Origin: CAVPLM01 sp963713545
GTDB taxonomy: Bacteria; Actinomycetota; Thermoleophilia; RBG-16-64-13
Assembly (NCBI GenBank): GCA_963713545.1
Contig: CAVQME010000001.1
Span: 62,001-126,000, forward strand
Length of the DNA: 64,000 bases
Direction of reading: 5' to 3'
Shown: positions 1 to 8,747 of the stretch, piece by piece
How positions within the stretch are numbered: position 1 is the stretch's first letter
Layout of the letters: each line of letters begins with the position of its first letter
Program-made: the position numbers and the translations under genes
The notes under the pieces: model-generated
The model's database searches: none
Seen by the model: the letters and a program-made list of their open reading frames with translations, nothing else
What the model was told of the DNA's origin: nothing

Positions 1-1
1 T

Positions 2-3000
2 AGGGTGGTGAAAGCGCAGCAGGGCGAGACCGTTCTGGACGTCGCCCGCCGGGAAGGCATCGACATACCGGCGCTGTGCCACATACCCGGCACCCCGGCC
101 TGGGGCGCTTGTCGGCTGTGCCTGGTTGAAGTGGAGGGACTCGACAAGCTCCAGGCCGCCTGCACCACCTGGGTGGAAGAAGACATGGTGGTGAAGACCG
201 ACACCCCGCGGGTGCGGGCGAGGCGGACGAGCTACCTCAAGATGTACCTCTCAGATCACAATGCCTATTGCGAGGCGCCCTGCACGCACGCCTGTCCCAC
301 CCACATCGACATTCCGGCGTATCTGGCTGCCCTGGCCGCCGGCGACGCCCCGGGAGCGGCCGCTCTGGTGCGCGAAGAACTTCCGTTCCCCGGCATCCTG
401 GGACGGGTCTGCCCGCGCTATTGCGAGCCGGTCTGCAGACGAGGCCAGATCGACGAACCGATCGCCATCTGCGCCCTTCATCGAGCCGCCGCCGACCATT
501 CGCCGGGCGCGCGCCTCGCGTCGGGTGCGACCAGCGGCAAGCGGGTGGCCGTCATAGGCGCCGGTCCAGCCGGTCTCGCCGCCGCTTGGTTCCTCGTCGA
601 TCGCGGACATCGGGTCACCCTGTACGACATGAACGAGAAGCCCGGAGGAGCCCTCCGGTACACTATCCCCGAATTCCGCTTGCCGGAGAAGGTGCTCGAC
701 AAGGAGCTACAGCCCTTGTGGGATGCGGGCGTGCGCTTTGTGGGCGGGTCGAAGCTCGGCTATGAGGTCGATCCCGATGGATTGTTCGATGCCGGGTTCG
801 ACGCGGTCGTCATAAGCGTGGGCGGCATGGAGAGGCCCGCGCCCACCCTCCCCGGCGGCGAAGCCGCCCTCGATGGCCTCGAGCTGCTAAGAAGAGTCCG
901 CGAAGGCCACCCCGTGCGCTTCACCGGCCAGACGGTGGTCGTAGGTGACGGGCCCACGGCTTTCGACGCCGCCCGCACCTCGTTGCGGCTAGGCGCCGCG
1001 GAGGTGGTGGTCATCGCCAAGCACGAAGAGAACGCCATCCCCGCCGGGAGACAGGATCTGGCCGCCGCTCTGGAAGAGGGCGTCAGGATCGAGTTCGGCG
1101 CGTCGGCCAAGCGCGTGAAGACAGCCGCCGGGAAGGTGAAGGGCGTCTCTTGCGCCCGTCTCGCTTGGGACGGGGATACGGCCCGGGAGATCGAAGATTC
1201 CGACTTCGAGGTGGCGGGAGCCACAGTGGTGCTGGCGGATGACGAAGCACCGCCGGCCTCCGCCAAGGGGCGTCTGCAGGCCCATCCCTTCACCGGACGG
1301 ACGTCTCGCGAGGGTGTCTTCGCAGCCGGCGACGCGGTCGCCGGGGCGGAGTCGGTGATCCACGCCGTGGCCGGCGGCAAACGCGCCGCCTTGGCCGTCG
1401 ACGCCTGGTTACGCGGACACGACTTGGCGGCCCTGGAGGAACGACTGGAGGCGTTCAGCCGCTCGCCCTATCTGGACCAGCTCGAGGAGGCCTCCGAGAT
1501 CGGCGACGTCGGCCGGCGCTTGACCGAAAGAAGCCCGGTCTGGCTCAAGATGGGCGCCACCGCGGAACCCGCGGCCCGCGCCTCCATGCCCAGGGCCGGC
1601 AAGGCCAAGCGCTTGTCCGGTGTGGAGGTGGAAGTCGAGAAGGGCTTCAGCCTTGCCACCGCTCGGGCCGAGGCCAAGCGCTGCCTGCAGTGCGTGTGTC
1701 CCACCCTTGGCGAATGCGATCTGCAACGGTTGGGAGTGCAGTACGAGATCACTGCCAACGAACTGGTCACCGAGGGCGGCAGGGTGCGGGTGGTCCAGCC
1801 CCAGCACGAGCATCCCTTCATCCGGCGCGACATGGACCGTTGCGTCGCTTGCGGGCGTTGCGTGCGGGTGTGCCGCGACGTGGCCGGTCCCGCCTGCTAC
1901 GACTTCACCGGCCGAGGCTTCGCCATCAACGTCGACACCCCCTATGCCGAAGCCCTGCAGCTGGCCGACTGCATCTCCTGCGGTCGTTGCGTGTCCACCT
2001 GTCCTACCGGGGCACTCACCTTCAACGAGCGCCGGCTGAGTTCCTTCCGGGTCGACGAGAGCCGCTGCATCATGTGCCGGGAGTGCGTGGAGGTCTGCCC
2101 GGTGGATGCCATACAGGAGACCAACCACTTCGAGGACGCCCGCCGCAAGTGGCTCGAACTGGTGGCCAAGGGCAGCCAGCTTGCCGGCGGGCACCGCATG
2201 TGCGCCGGATGTGGCGCGCCCATCGTCGTCAGACAGGTCCTCATGGGCACCAGCGATCCGGTGGTGGTCAGCGCGGCCACGGGCTGTCTCGAGGTGAGTA
2301 CCTCGATCTACCCGTACACTTCTTGGAAGGGTAGTTTCATCCACACCGCTTTCGAGAACTCCGCGGCTACCCTGAGCGGGGTCGAGACCGCTTTCAAAGC
2401 GCTCAAGAAGAAGGGACTCATCGACGAGAACGTCAAGTTCATCGCCTTCGGCGGCGACGGCGGCACCTACGACATCGGGCTGCAGTCGCTCTCCGGCGCA
2501 ATGGAACGCGGGCACCGGATGCTGTATGTCTGCTACGACAACGGCGCCTACATGAACACCGGCTTCCAGCGCTCCGGGGCAACCCCGACATGTGCCTGGA
2601 CGACCACCAGCCCGGTTGGCGAGGAGTCGGCCGGCAAGTTGCAGCAACGCAAGAACCTCACCGAGATAATGATCGCTCACGGTCTCGAGTATGTGGCCCA
2701 GGCCTCACCGCACGATCCGCGGGACTTGGTGCGCAAAGCGGCGAAGGCGCTGGCAGTAGACGGTCCCACCTTCCTCAACATCCTCGCTCCTTGCCCACGC
2801 GGGTGGCGCTCGGATGGGGCCGAGAGCATCGACCTGGCTCGGGAGGCCGTCAACACCTGCTACTGGCCGCTGTTCGAGTGCGTGGAAGGAGAGTACCGGC
2901 TCACCTACCGGCCCCACTACAAGCTGCCGCTCGTACCCTGGCTCAAGCGCCAGGGCCGCTTCGCTCACCTGTTCCAACCGGCCAACGAGTGGGCTCTTCG

Positions 3001-3115
3001 TCATCTCGAGGACTGGGTGGACGAGGAGTGGGAGAAGCTATTGCGCAAGTGCCAAGAGCCTAGCGAGGCCGAATGGCAGGCGCATCTGCAGGCCAACGGT
3101 TGTCTCCTGCGCTGA
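2..3115 (+). CDS. Multidomain iron-sulfur flavoprotein with C-terminal 2-oxoacid:ferredoxin oxidoreductase beta domain (5' end cut by window)
   Basis: The reading frame is open to the window edge. The first in-frame GTG (position 5) already lies inside the 2Fe-2S domain, so roughly ten residues are missing. Domains, numbered from that GTG: a NuoG/FdhA-type 2Fe-2S ferredoxin with Cys 25, 36, 39 and 53; a GltD-type N-terminal Fe-S region with Cys 89-97 and 136-144; an FAD motif VIGAGPAGLAAA (183-194); an NAD(P)-binding motif VVVGDGPTAFDAA (311-323) and the flavin motif GVFAAGDA (437-444); a CxxC cluster at 560-571; three CxxCxxCxxxC 4Fe-4S motifs (613-623, 656-666, 688-698); and a PorB-like TPP domain with CAGCG (733) and GGDGGTYDIG (816-825). 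Inference: electrons from 2-oxoacid oxidation could pass through the clusters to NAD(P). A PorA/PorG partner is not in the window. Each domain is clear; the reaction of the whole protein is not known. Confidence 0.85.
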   Translation, partial: RVVKAQQGETVLDVARREGIDIPALCHIPGTPAWGACRLCLVEVEGLDKLQAACTTWVEEDMVVKTDTPRVRARRTSYLKMYLSDHNAYCEAPCTHACPTHIDIPAYLAALAAGDAPGAAALVREELPFPGILGRVCPRYCEPVCRRGQIDEPIAICALHRAAADHSPGARLASGATSGKRVAVIGAGPAGLAAAWFLVDRGHRVTLYDMNEKPGGALRYTIPEFRLPEKVLDKELQPLWDAGVRFVGGSKLGYEVDPDGLFDAGFDAVVISVGGMERPAPTLPGGEAALDGLELLRRVREGHPVRFTGQTVVVGDGPTAFDAARTSLRLGAAEVVVIAKHEENAIPAGRQDLAAALEEGVRIEFGASAKRVKTAAGKVKGVSCARLAWDGDTAREIEDSDFEVAGATVVLADDEAPPASAKGRLQAHPFTGRTSREGVFAAGDAVAGAESVIHAVAGGKRAALAVDAWLRGHDLAALEERLEAFSRSPYLDQLEEASEIGDVGRRLTERSPVWLKMGATAEPAARASMPRAGKAKRLSGVEVEVEKGFSLATARAEAKRCLQCVCPTLGECDLQRLGVQYEITANELVTEGGRVRVVQPQHEHPFIRRDMDRCVACGRCVRVCRDVAGPACYDFTGRGFAINVDTPYAEALQLADCISCGRCVSTCPTGALTFNERRLSSFRVDESRCIMCRECVEVCPVDAIQETNHFEDARRKWLELVAKGSQLAGGHRMCAGCGAPIVVRQVLMGTSDPVVVSAATGCLEVSTSIYPYTSWKGSFIHTAFENSAATLSGVETAFKALKKKGLIDENVKFIAFGGDGGTYDIGLQSLSGAMERGHRMLYVCYDNGAYMNTGFQRSGATPTCAWTTTSPVGEESAGKLQQRKNLTEIMIAHGLEYVAQASPHDPRDLVRKAAKALAVDGPTFLNILAPCPRGWRSDGAESIDLAREAVNTCYWPLFECVEGEYRLTYRPHYKLPLVPWLKRQGRFAHLFQPANEWALRHLEDWVDEEWEKLLRKCQEPSEAEWQAHLQANGCLLR

Positions 3116-3172
3116 TCCGGGGCCGCGGGGCAGGAGCACTGCGGTCTGGCGCCCACAAGGGCGAGACGAGAG

Positions 3173-3210
3173 ATGAAGAAGGGCGAGTCCGAGGACTCGC
3201 CCTTCTTCAT
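3173..3210. terminator. Bidirectional intrinsic terminator between convergent genes
   Basis: A perfect inverted repeat has 18-base arms (3173-3190 and 3193-3210) separated by GA. The core is GC-rich, and the outer ends are AAGAA on one side and TTCTT on the other, so both strands give a hairpin followed by a T-containing tail. It lies between the plus-strand redox gene and the minus-strand MMPL gene and can serve both. Confidence 0.85.
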
Positions 3211-3240
3211 CCGGCGTACCGGAACACGCTCTTGCCAGGC

Positions 3241-5496
3241 TTAAGCCGGTGGTCTGAGCGGCCTGTTGCGCGGAGCCTCGAGCCGGATGCGGGGCAGGAC
3301 CCGCCGCAGCGCCCGCGGTAGGTACCAGCTGATCTTGCCCAGGAGAGCCATGCTGGCCGGTACCAGTATCGAGCGTATGAGGGTGGCGTCGAGAAGCACC
3401 GCGACCGCCAGGCCGAACCCCACTTGCTGCAGCATCACCAGGTTGCCGGCGGCGAAGGTGGAGAAGACCACCACCATGATCAGGGCGGCCCCGGTGATGA
3501 TGCGGCTCGTGGCCTTGAGACCGACCGCCACCGCTTCTTTGCTCTTGTCGGTGCGGTCGTAGTGTTCCTGGATGCGGCTGAGTAGGAACACGTGATAGTC
3601 CATGCTCAGACCGAAGAGGATGCAGAACAGGAAGATGGGCACCCACGACTCGATAGTGGGTGTTTGCTGGAATCCGAAGAGCTGATGGCCGATCCCTTTC
3701 TGGAACACGAGCACGAGCATCCCGTAGGCCGCTCCCACGGATAGCAGGTTCATGAAGATAGCGGTGAGTGGCACCACGATCGATCTGAAGACCACCATCA
3801 GCAAGATGAACGTCAGCCCCAGGACGAACGCCAGTACCGCCGGCGTCAGCTTGTTCACGAGGTTGACGGAGTCATGCTCGAGCGCGGTCTGCCCCGTCAC
3901 GTATACCGTCGCGCTCTGGGCGGCGAAAGCCGCGGGGATCAGGTCGCTCCGCAGGTCGTCGACCGCCGCGTATGCAGCCTCCGAATCGGTCTCGACGGCG
4001 AGGGGTGCGGTTATGAGCGCCACGTCCTCGTTCTGGTTCCAGGTCACTGTGCCCGCTGTGGCGAAGTCGTCCGAAGCGCTCATGCTTTGACGCAAGGTTT
4101 CGATCGCTCCGTCTACCGCAGCCGTCCGGTCGGCGTCCACCACTATCTCGACGGGGGCCAACACCCCCGCTGGGAAGTTGTCCACGAGCAACTCATAAGC
4201 ATCCCGTCGCTCCCCGGGGGGAAGTGTCCCCGCCCCACCGGACGCCCCGGTCTTGAGCATGAACGCGGGCGAGGTGATGGCCAGCAGTATGACCACCGTG
4301 AGCACCACTCCTACGATCGGCCTGGCCATGATGCCCTTGGTGAACTTGCCCCAGAAGCCCTTGTACACGGTGAGGTGGCTGTGTACGCGCTCGCCGTCGT
4401 GCTTCTTCCTGTGCCAGCGGACCAGAGGCCAGTTGACCCGGTCCCCCAGGAGACTGAGCAGGGCCGGGACCAGGGTGAGCATCGCCAGGATGGCGACCCC
4501 CACAACGAGCAGCGCTCCCGCTCCAAGACTGCGGAAGGTAGTTATGGGGATAATGAAGAGCCCGCACAAGGCGAGCATGACCGTGCCTCCAGAGAAGAGC
4601 ACGGCACGGCTGGCTGAGGCTCCGGTGGCCGTGATGGCCTCCAGCTTGCTCAGACCCTGGCGGCGCTCCTCCCGAAAACGCTCGATGATGAAGAGGGCGT
4701 AGTCGATGCCCACGGCGAGCCCGATCATCATGATCACGTTGACGATGAAGAACGACTGAGGGAGGAAGAGCCCCACCACGGCTATCACCCCCATGCTGAC
4801 GAAGATGCTGATCAAAGCCAGGGCCATGGAGACGCCGGCGGCCATCAGGGCCCCGAACACGAACACCAGGACGAGCAGTGTGATGGGCAGGCCTATCAGT
4901 TCGGCTTTCATCAGGTCTTTCTCGGCAGTAGCGGTGAACTCATGCCCGATGCTGGCCCCGCCCACAGTCGCCACCGCGAAGTCCTCGGAGTTCTGGGCGC
5001 GCACCGTTGCCAGATACGCTTCCATGGTGTCGCCGTTGTCGGCGGCTCCCCCGGCGAACGAGATGGGTATCAGGGTGGTGTGCCGGTCGGCCGACACCAT
5101 CGACTGCGCCGCGTCCGGAGCGAGAAGAGTTGCCTGGTAGTACGTGTACGCCTGAGAGACGACCCCACTCTCCGCGAGGAGGGCGGCCTGGACCTCTTCG
5201 ACTCTCCGCTGGAACGCGGGGTCGTCCACGGTGGCCGCGTCGGAGTGCACGAGCACGGTCTCGCTGAAGTCGGCGGTCCCGGTCATCTCCTGCGAGAGCA
5301 AGGTCTCACCTTTGACCGAATCCGGGTTGTTCAGGAACTTCATCTCGTCGCCGGTGAGCGCGCTCTTGAGACCGGGCGACGCGACGATCGCCAGTACAAG
5401 GAAGAGCACCCAAACACCGACAACCCACCACGGGTGACGGGCGCTAGAACCGGCCAGTCTCTCGGTGGAAAGGAACTTCAAAGAAGGGAACTTCAC
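3241..5496 (-). CDS. MMPL/RND-family membrane transporter
   Basis: This 751-residue integral membrane protein has the duplicated MMPL layout: TM1 (about 23-42), a large outer loop, five TM segments, a second large outer loop (about 415-545) and a second TM bundle. Conserved Asp-Tyr pairs occur in GIDYALFI (D265-Y266) and SMDYHVFLL in the second half. They are the proton-relay positions known in MmpL proteins. The GTG start lies 2 nt after the stop of the upstream tetR gene, with a G-rich Shine-Dalgarno inside the end of tetR, so the two are translationally linked. Probable role: proton-driven export of a hydrophobic or toxic compound, or of a lipid. The substrate cannot be read from the sequence. 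Confidence 0.9.
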   Translation of the reverse strand: MKFPSLKFLSTERLAGSSARHPWWVVGVWVLFLVLAIVASPGLKSALTGDEMKFLNNPDSVKGETLLSQEMTGTADFSETVLVHSDAATVDDPAFQRRVEEVQAALLAESGVVSQAYTYYQATLLAPDAAQSMVSADRHTTLIPISFAGGAADNGDTMEAYLATVRAQNSEDFAVATVGGASIGHEFTATAEKDLMKAELIGLPITLLVLVFVFGALMAAGVSMALALISIFVSMGVIAVVGLFLPQSFFIVNVIMMIGLAVGIDYALFIIERFREERRQGLSKLEAITATGASASRAVLFSGGTVMLALCGLFIIPITTFRSLGAGALLVVGVAILAMLTLVPALLSLLGDRVNWPLVRWHRKKHDGERVHSHLTVYKGFWGKFTKGIMARPIVGVVLTVVILLAITSPAFMLKTGASGGAGTLPPGERRDAYELLVDNFPAGVLAPVEIVVDADRTAAVDGAIETLRQSMSASDDFATAGTVTWNQNEDVALITAPLAVETDSEAAYAAVDDLRSDLIPAAFAAQSATVYVTGQTALEHDSVNLVNKLTPAVLAFVLGLTFILLMVVFRSIVVPLTAIFMNLLSVGAAYGMLVLVFQKGIGHQLFGFQQTPTIESWVPIFLFCILFGLSMDYHVFLLSRIQEHYDRTDKSKEAVAVGLKATSRIITGAALIMVVVFSTFAAGNLVMLQQVGFGLAVAVLLDATLIRSILVPASMALLGKISWYLPRALRRVLPRIRLEAPRNRPLRPPA

Positions 5497-5498
5497 TT

Positions 5499-6164
5499 TT
5501 AACCCCCGACAGAAACCAACGCGTCGTCGTCTGCATCGTCCACACTTGGACTCGGCAGAGGCGCAAGACGCTCCAACATAACGTCAACCATCTCGGGAAG
5601 CTTCCTCATGTCGAGGCTGTCCCCGAATTCCAGGCTCAGTACGTGAATCCCGACCATCAAAGAGACGAAGAGGAGAGCCATGCCGCGGGCGTCGACTCCG
5701 GGGTCCAAGGCTCCCTGCTCCTGTGCCTGGCGGAACAGACGCTCGGTCAGGAAGAGATAGGCCTCGCGCAGTTGACGGCCCCCAGTCGGAGCATTCTTCT
5801 CCCGGCGCGCCTCCGCGAGGATGGCCTCCATCACCAGGATGGTCTCCTCGCGCGTAGGCGCCTCCCTGAAGCGCTGCTCGATCGCCCAACCGGCGCTACT
5901 TAGTATGTCGGCGGGATTGCCGGCGCGTTCCGTCGCCCGGGCGAACAAAGCCCGCGTGCTCTCGCTGATGCGTTCGAACACAGCCTGGACCAGGTCGTCC
6001 TTGCTGGGATAGTAGCGGTAGATGGCCCCCACGCTCAGGCCGGCGTCGGCCGCGACATCGTGCATAGTCGCCTGAGCGCAGCCCTTGCGGGCGAAGACAC
6101 GGGTGGCGGAAGCGAGTATCTCGTCTCTGCGCGATTGGAATTCCTCAGGTGTGATTCGCACCAA
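5499..6164 (-). CDS. TetR/AcrR-family transcriptional repressor of the MMPL operon
   Basis: The N-terminal TetR helix-turn-helix includes ATMHDVAADAGLSVGAIYRYYPSK-type residues. The C-terminal half is a helical ligand domain. An upstream in-frame ATG at 6224 is unlikely because it falls inside the operator palindrome (6209-6228). I place the start at TTG 6164 (or GTG 6161), behind AGGGAGG at 6174-6180, giving about 221 residues. It is first in an operon with the MMPL transporter. The promoter and operator just upstream suggest autorepression relieved by a transported ligand. Confidence 0.88.
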   Translation of the reverse strand: MVRITPEEFQSRRDEILASATRVFARKGCAQATMHDVAADAGLSVGAIYRYYPSKDDLVQAVFERISESTRALFARATERAGNPADILSSAGWAIEQRFREAPTREETILVMEAILAEARREKNAPTGGRQLREAYLFLTERLFRQAQEQGALDPGVDARGMALLFVSLMVGIHVLSLEFGDSLDMRKLPEMVDVMLERLAPLPSPSVDDADDDALVSVGG

Positions 6165-6208
6165 GTGTGACCGCCTCCCTAGGTACGGACCACCGACTGG
6201 ATTCGACA

Positions 6209-6228
6209 GTGAATGAACGTTCATTCAC
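6209..6228. promoter_or_regulatory. Palindromic operator for the TetR repressor
   Basis: A perfect 20-bp palindrome, GTGAATGAACGTTCATTCAC, lies in the divergent region just downstream of the predicted tetR promoter. Its size and TGAATG half-sites are typical of TetR-family operators. The regulator it binds is inferred from position. Confidence 0.8.
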
Positions 6229-6238
6229 GGACCGAGTG

Positions 6239-6267
6239 AGTTTACAGAGCCGGTCCGTCATCGTCAA
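6239..6267 (-). promoter_or_regulatory. Promoter of the tetR-MMPL operon
   Basis: On the minus strand, -35 TTGACG (6262-6267) and -10 TAAACT (6239-6244) are separated by exactly 17 nt. The palindromic operator begins about 10 nt downstream of the -10, where a bound repressor would block initiation. Confidence 0.65.
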
Positions 6268-6307
6268 GTATCGGCAGCGACATACGACGAGGTGAGACGC
6301 CCCTGTT

Positions 6308-7567
6308 GTGTCATCATTGTTCACCATGGACGGCATAGAGATACGTCCCCTTCGAGACGAGGAGGGCCACACCGCGGTGAGCGTCGTGTGCGCCGCCTTC
6401 GGCGAACTGCCCACCGAGGAAGACGTGCGGGCCTATCGTCTTTCTTTTCCCTTGGAGAGGGCCATATGCGCGTTCGAGGGCGGCAGGATGGTGGCTACCT
6501 CCACGGTGATCTCGATGGAGCTCACCCTACCCGGAGGGTCCGCCTTGCCCGCGGCGGGACTGACCTGGGTGGCCGCCCTCCCCACCCATCGGCGGCGTGG
6601 CATCCTTCGGAGACTCGTGGCTGCTCAATTCGCCGACATGATCCGCCGCGGCGAGCCCCTGACGGTGCTGCTCGCCTCCGAGGGCAACATCTATGGCCGC
6701 TTCGGTTACGGACCCGCGACGAGCCACCTCAGCTTCAGTGTCGAACAACCCTATGCCGCTCTCGCGCTCTCGGTAGAGGACCCGGGCCACATCACCCTTC
6801 TGGACACCGCCGAAGCCAAGGCGGAGGTGCCGCGAATATACGATAGTCTCCGCCTCAAGCAACCCGGAATGCTCAGCCGCACTCAGGGCTTGTGGGACGA
6901 GCACTTCTCCGACCCCCCTGGTCATCGTGAAGGCGGGGGCGGCATGTTCCACGCCAAGCATGAGACGGTACCCGGCGTAGCCGACGGCTATGTCAGCTAC
7001 CGCATCCGCGAGGACCGGGAAGCGGCGATCCCCTTCAACCGAGTCTTGGTGGTCGAGTTGCAGGCCGCCGATCCTATCGTCTACCGGGCACTATGGGATT
7101 TCGTCCTGAATACCGACCTGTGCCGGACGATATCGTTCTCGAGTGGGCGGATAGACGAGCCCCTCCGCTGGTTGCTCGCCGACCCCCGGCGGTTCCGCGT
7201 AGATGCTCTGACCGACTTCTTGTGGGTGTGCATGCTGGACGTGCCCCGCGCGCTCGCGGCCAGGTCATATAGCGCCCCCGGTAGGCTGGTATTCGAGGTG
7301 ACCGATCCGTTTCCCGTTCTGAGGACCAGTCGTTATCTCCTGAGTACCGGCCCAGACGGGGCCGATGGAGCCGAGTGCGTGCCCACCCAGGCGGAGCCCG
7401 ACCTTGTCCTCGACCTGGGCGTTCTCGGGACGGCCTATTTGGGTGGGACTACGTTCGCTTCGCTGGCGATCGCGGGCAGGGTGCTGGAGTTGCGAGAGGG
7501 AGCGTTGGAAGAGGCCGACGCAATGTTCAGGACGAGCGTCGCCCCCTATTGTCTGACGGATTTCTAG
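6308..7567 (+). CDS. Eis-family GNAT N-acetyltransferase
   Basis: The 419-residue length and architecture match the Eis family: an N-terminal GNAT domain with the acetyl-CoA loop PTHRRRGILRRL (about 96-107), a second GNAT-like domain, and a C-terminal sterol-carrier-like domain. The YGRFGYG motif after residue 130 and a C-terminal Phe are kept; in Mycobacterium Eis the terminal carboxylate acts as the general base. It may acetylate amines such as aminoglycosides or polyamines, but the substrate is unknown. GTG 6308 is used, with GAGGTGAG at 6289-6296; ATG 6326 is an alternative. It is divergent from tetR and followed 8 nt later by a methyltransferase. Confidence 0.88.
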   Translation: MSSLFTMDGIEIRPLRDEEGHTAVSVVCAAFGELPTEEDVRAYRLSFPLERAICAFEGGRMVATSTVISMELTLPGGSALPAAGLTWVAALPTHRRRGILRRLVAAQFADMIRRGEPLTVLLASEGNIYGRFGYGPATSHLSFSVEQPYAALALSVEDPGHITLLDTAEAKAEVPRIYDSLRLKQPGMLSRTQGLWDEHFSDPPGHREGGGGMFHAKHETVPGVADGYVSYRIREDREAAIPFNRVLVVELQAADPIVYRALWDFVLNTDLCRTISFSSGRIDEPLRWLLADPRRFRVDALTDFLWVCMLDVPRALAARSYSAPGRLVFEVTDPFPVLRTSRYLLSTGPDGADGAECVPTQAEPDLVLDLGVLGTAYLGGTTFASLAIAGRVLELREGALEEADAMFRTSVAPYCLTDF

Positions 7568-7575
7568 GAGTCACT

Positions 7576-8160
7576 GTGGGCGATCATGCGCATTTCCCAG
7601 GACACAGGGCTTCGCAACTCGATGACACGAGGCGGCTACAGACTCAGGTGAGCGAGGAGGATCTGGCTCGCCTACTCGATCTGACGGGCGCCGAGGATGT
7701 CGTCGATCTGGGCAGCGGCACAGGCTTCTACACCAACCGGGTCGCCGCCCTCACAACAGGCACCGTGCACGCGGTCGAGCTCCAGGCGGAGATGAACGAC
7801 GCCTACCGGGAGCGTGGCGTGCCGGCAAACGTGAAGCTGGTCCTGGGCGATATCACCGCCCTCTCGCTCGCACCGACGAGCGCGGACGTGGCGATCAGCA
7901 TCTCCACGTGGCACGAGGTGGAGGGCGGGCTCGACCTCCCAGGGTTGGTCCGCATCCTTCGACCGCCGGGGAAGCTCGTCGTGATCGACTGGCGGAGAGA
8001 TCCCGAATCCTGGGAGAATGGACCGCCCGCCGGCATCCGTTCCACCAAAGAAGAAGTGGCGGATGCGCTCGCCCCATACTTCGACCCGGTTTCCGCGGAG
8101 GATCTGGGCCGTTTCATGTTCGCCGTGGTGGCAAGAATAAGGTCGCGGACCACGAGCTAG
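7576..8160 (+). CDS. Class I SAM-dependent methyltransferase
   Basis: The 194-residue protein has the glycine-rich SAM motif VVDLGSGTGFYT near its N terminus, an acidic residue after strand 2 (HAVELQ), and a late strand LVVIDWRRDPE typical of UbiE/Methyltransf_11 enzymes. GTG 7576 is chosen because AGGAG at 7566-7570 sits 5 nt upstream; the frame extends further but overlaps the acetyltransferase. It is probably cotranscribed with that gene. The substrate is unknown. Confidence 0.85.
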   Translation: MGDHAHFPGHRASQLDDTRRLQTQVSEEDLARLLDLTGAEDVVDLGSGTGFYTNRVAALTTGTVHAVELQAEMNDAYRERGVPANVKLVLGDITALSLAPTSADVAISISTWHEVEGGLDLPGLVRILRPPGKLVVIDWRRDPESWENGPPAGIRSTKEEVADALAPYFDPVSAEDLGRFMFAVVARIRSRTTS

Positions 8161-8193
8161 GCCCGGGCACCTGCCAGACTGGGCGGCGGCCAA

Positions 8194-8247
8194 GCCGGGC
8201 GGCGCGCCTCGGCCGGCGGCGCGACCCTGAGCCGGCGGCGCGCCTCG
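8194..8247. repeat. Three tandem GC-rich repeats between convergent genes
   Basis: Three imperfect units of 17-19 bp, each beginning GCCGG(G)CGGCGCG, occupy the gap between the convergent methyltransferase and arfB. They can form GC-rich hairpins and may help terminate both transcripts. No T-tract is seen. Confidence 0.5.
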
Positions 8248-8280
8248 GCGGGCTCGCGATCACCGCAGGGGCTCTCGCCT

Positions 8281-8706
8281 TCAATCCTCCGCGTCGAAGT
8301 CCGCGCTCCGCTCCCGCTTCAGCCGGCTCCTTAACCGCTTCGCTTCGAGCCGCTTCTCTCGCGCCCGACCTGACGGTGCCACCGGCACTCGCATCGGCTC
8401 TTCCGTCAAAGCCGTCCGAACGAGCTCGGCGAAACGCTCCACCGCGGCGTCCCGATTGGCCAGCTGGGTGCGGTGACGTTGAGAGACCACCCGCAGAACG
8501 CCGTCCTTGCTGATCCGCCCCGGCAGCCGGCTACGCAGCAGGTACCGCTGCTGGGCCGACAAGGACGTCGACGCCTCCAGGTCGAACAGCAGGGTGACGC
8601 GCGTGTTCACCTTGTTGACGTTCTGGCCCCCGGGGCCGCTGCTACGCGACGTGGTGAAGGCGAGCTCCCCGTCGGCGATCTCCAGATCCTCGGTCACCCG
8701 CACCAT
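8281..8706 (-). CDS. arfB: Peptidyl-tRNA hydrolase ArfB (ribosome rescue)
   Basis: The 141-residue protein has a single RF1-type domain with the catalytic GGQ loop in SSGPGGQNVNK (about 22-32). It lacks the codon-recognition domains of a release factor and ends in the basic tail (RAREKRLEAKRLRSRLKRER) that inserts into the empty mRNA channel in ArfB/YaeJ. It hydrolyses peptidyl-tRNA on stalled ribosomes. It is convergent with the methyltransferase. Confidence 0.9.
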   Translation of the reverse strand: MVRVTEDLEIADGELAFTTSRSSGPGGQNVNKVNTRVTLLFDLEASTSLSAQQRYLLRSRLPGRISKDGVLRVVSQRHRTQLANRDAAVERFAELVRTALTEEPMRVPVAPSGRAREKRLEAKRLRSRLKRERSADFDAED

Positions 8707-8747
8707 CTCCCACCTGCGTCCTCTCCGTTCGTGAGACCATCTTGACT

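Noticed and set aside
1409..2680. 423-codon minus-strand frame inside the multidomain redox gene
   Set aside because: It is antisense to Fe-S and TPP motifs of the real gene. The translation is His/Ala/Gly-rich without similarity.
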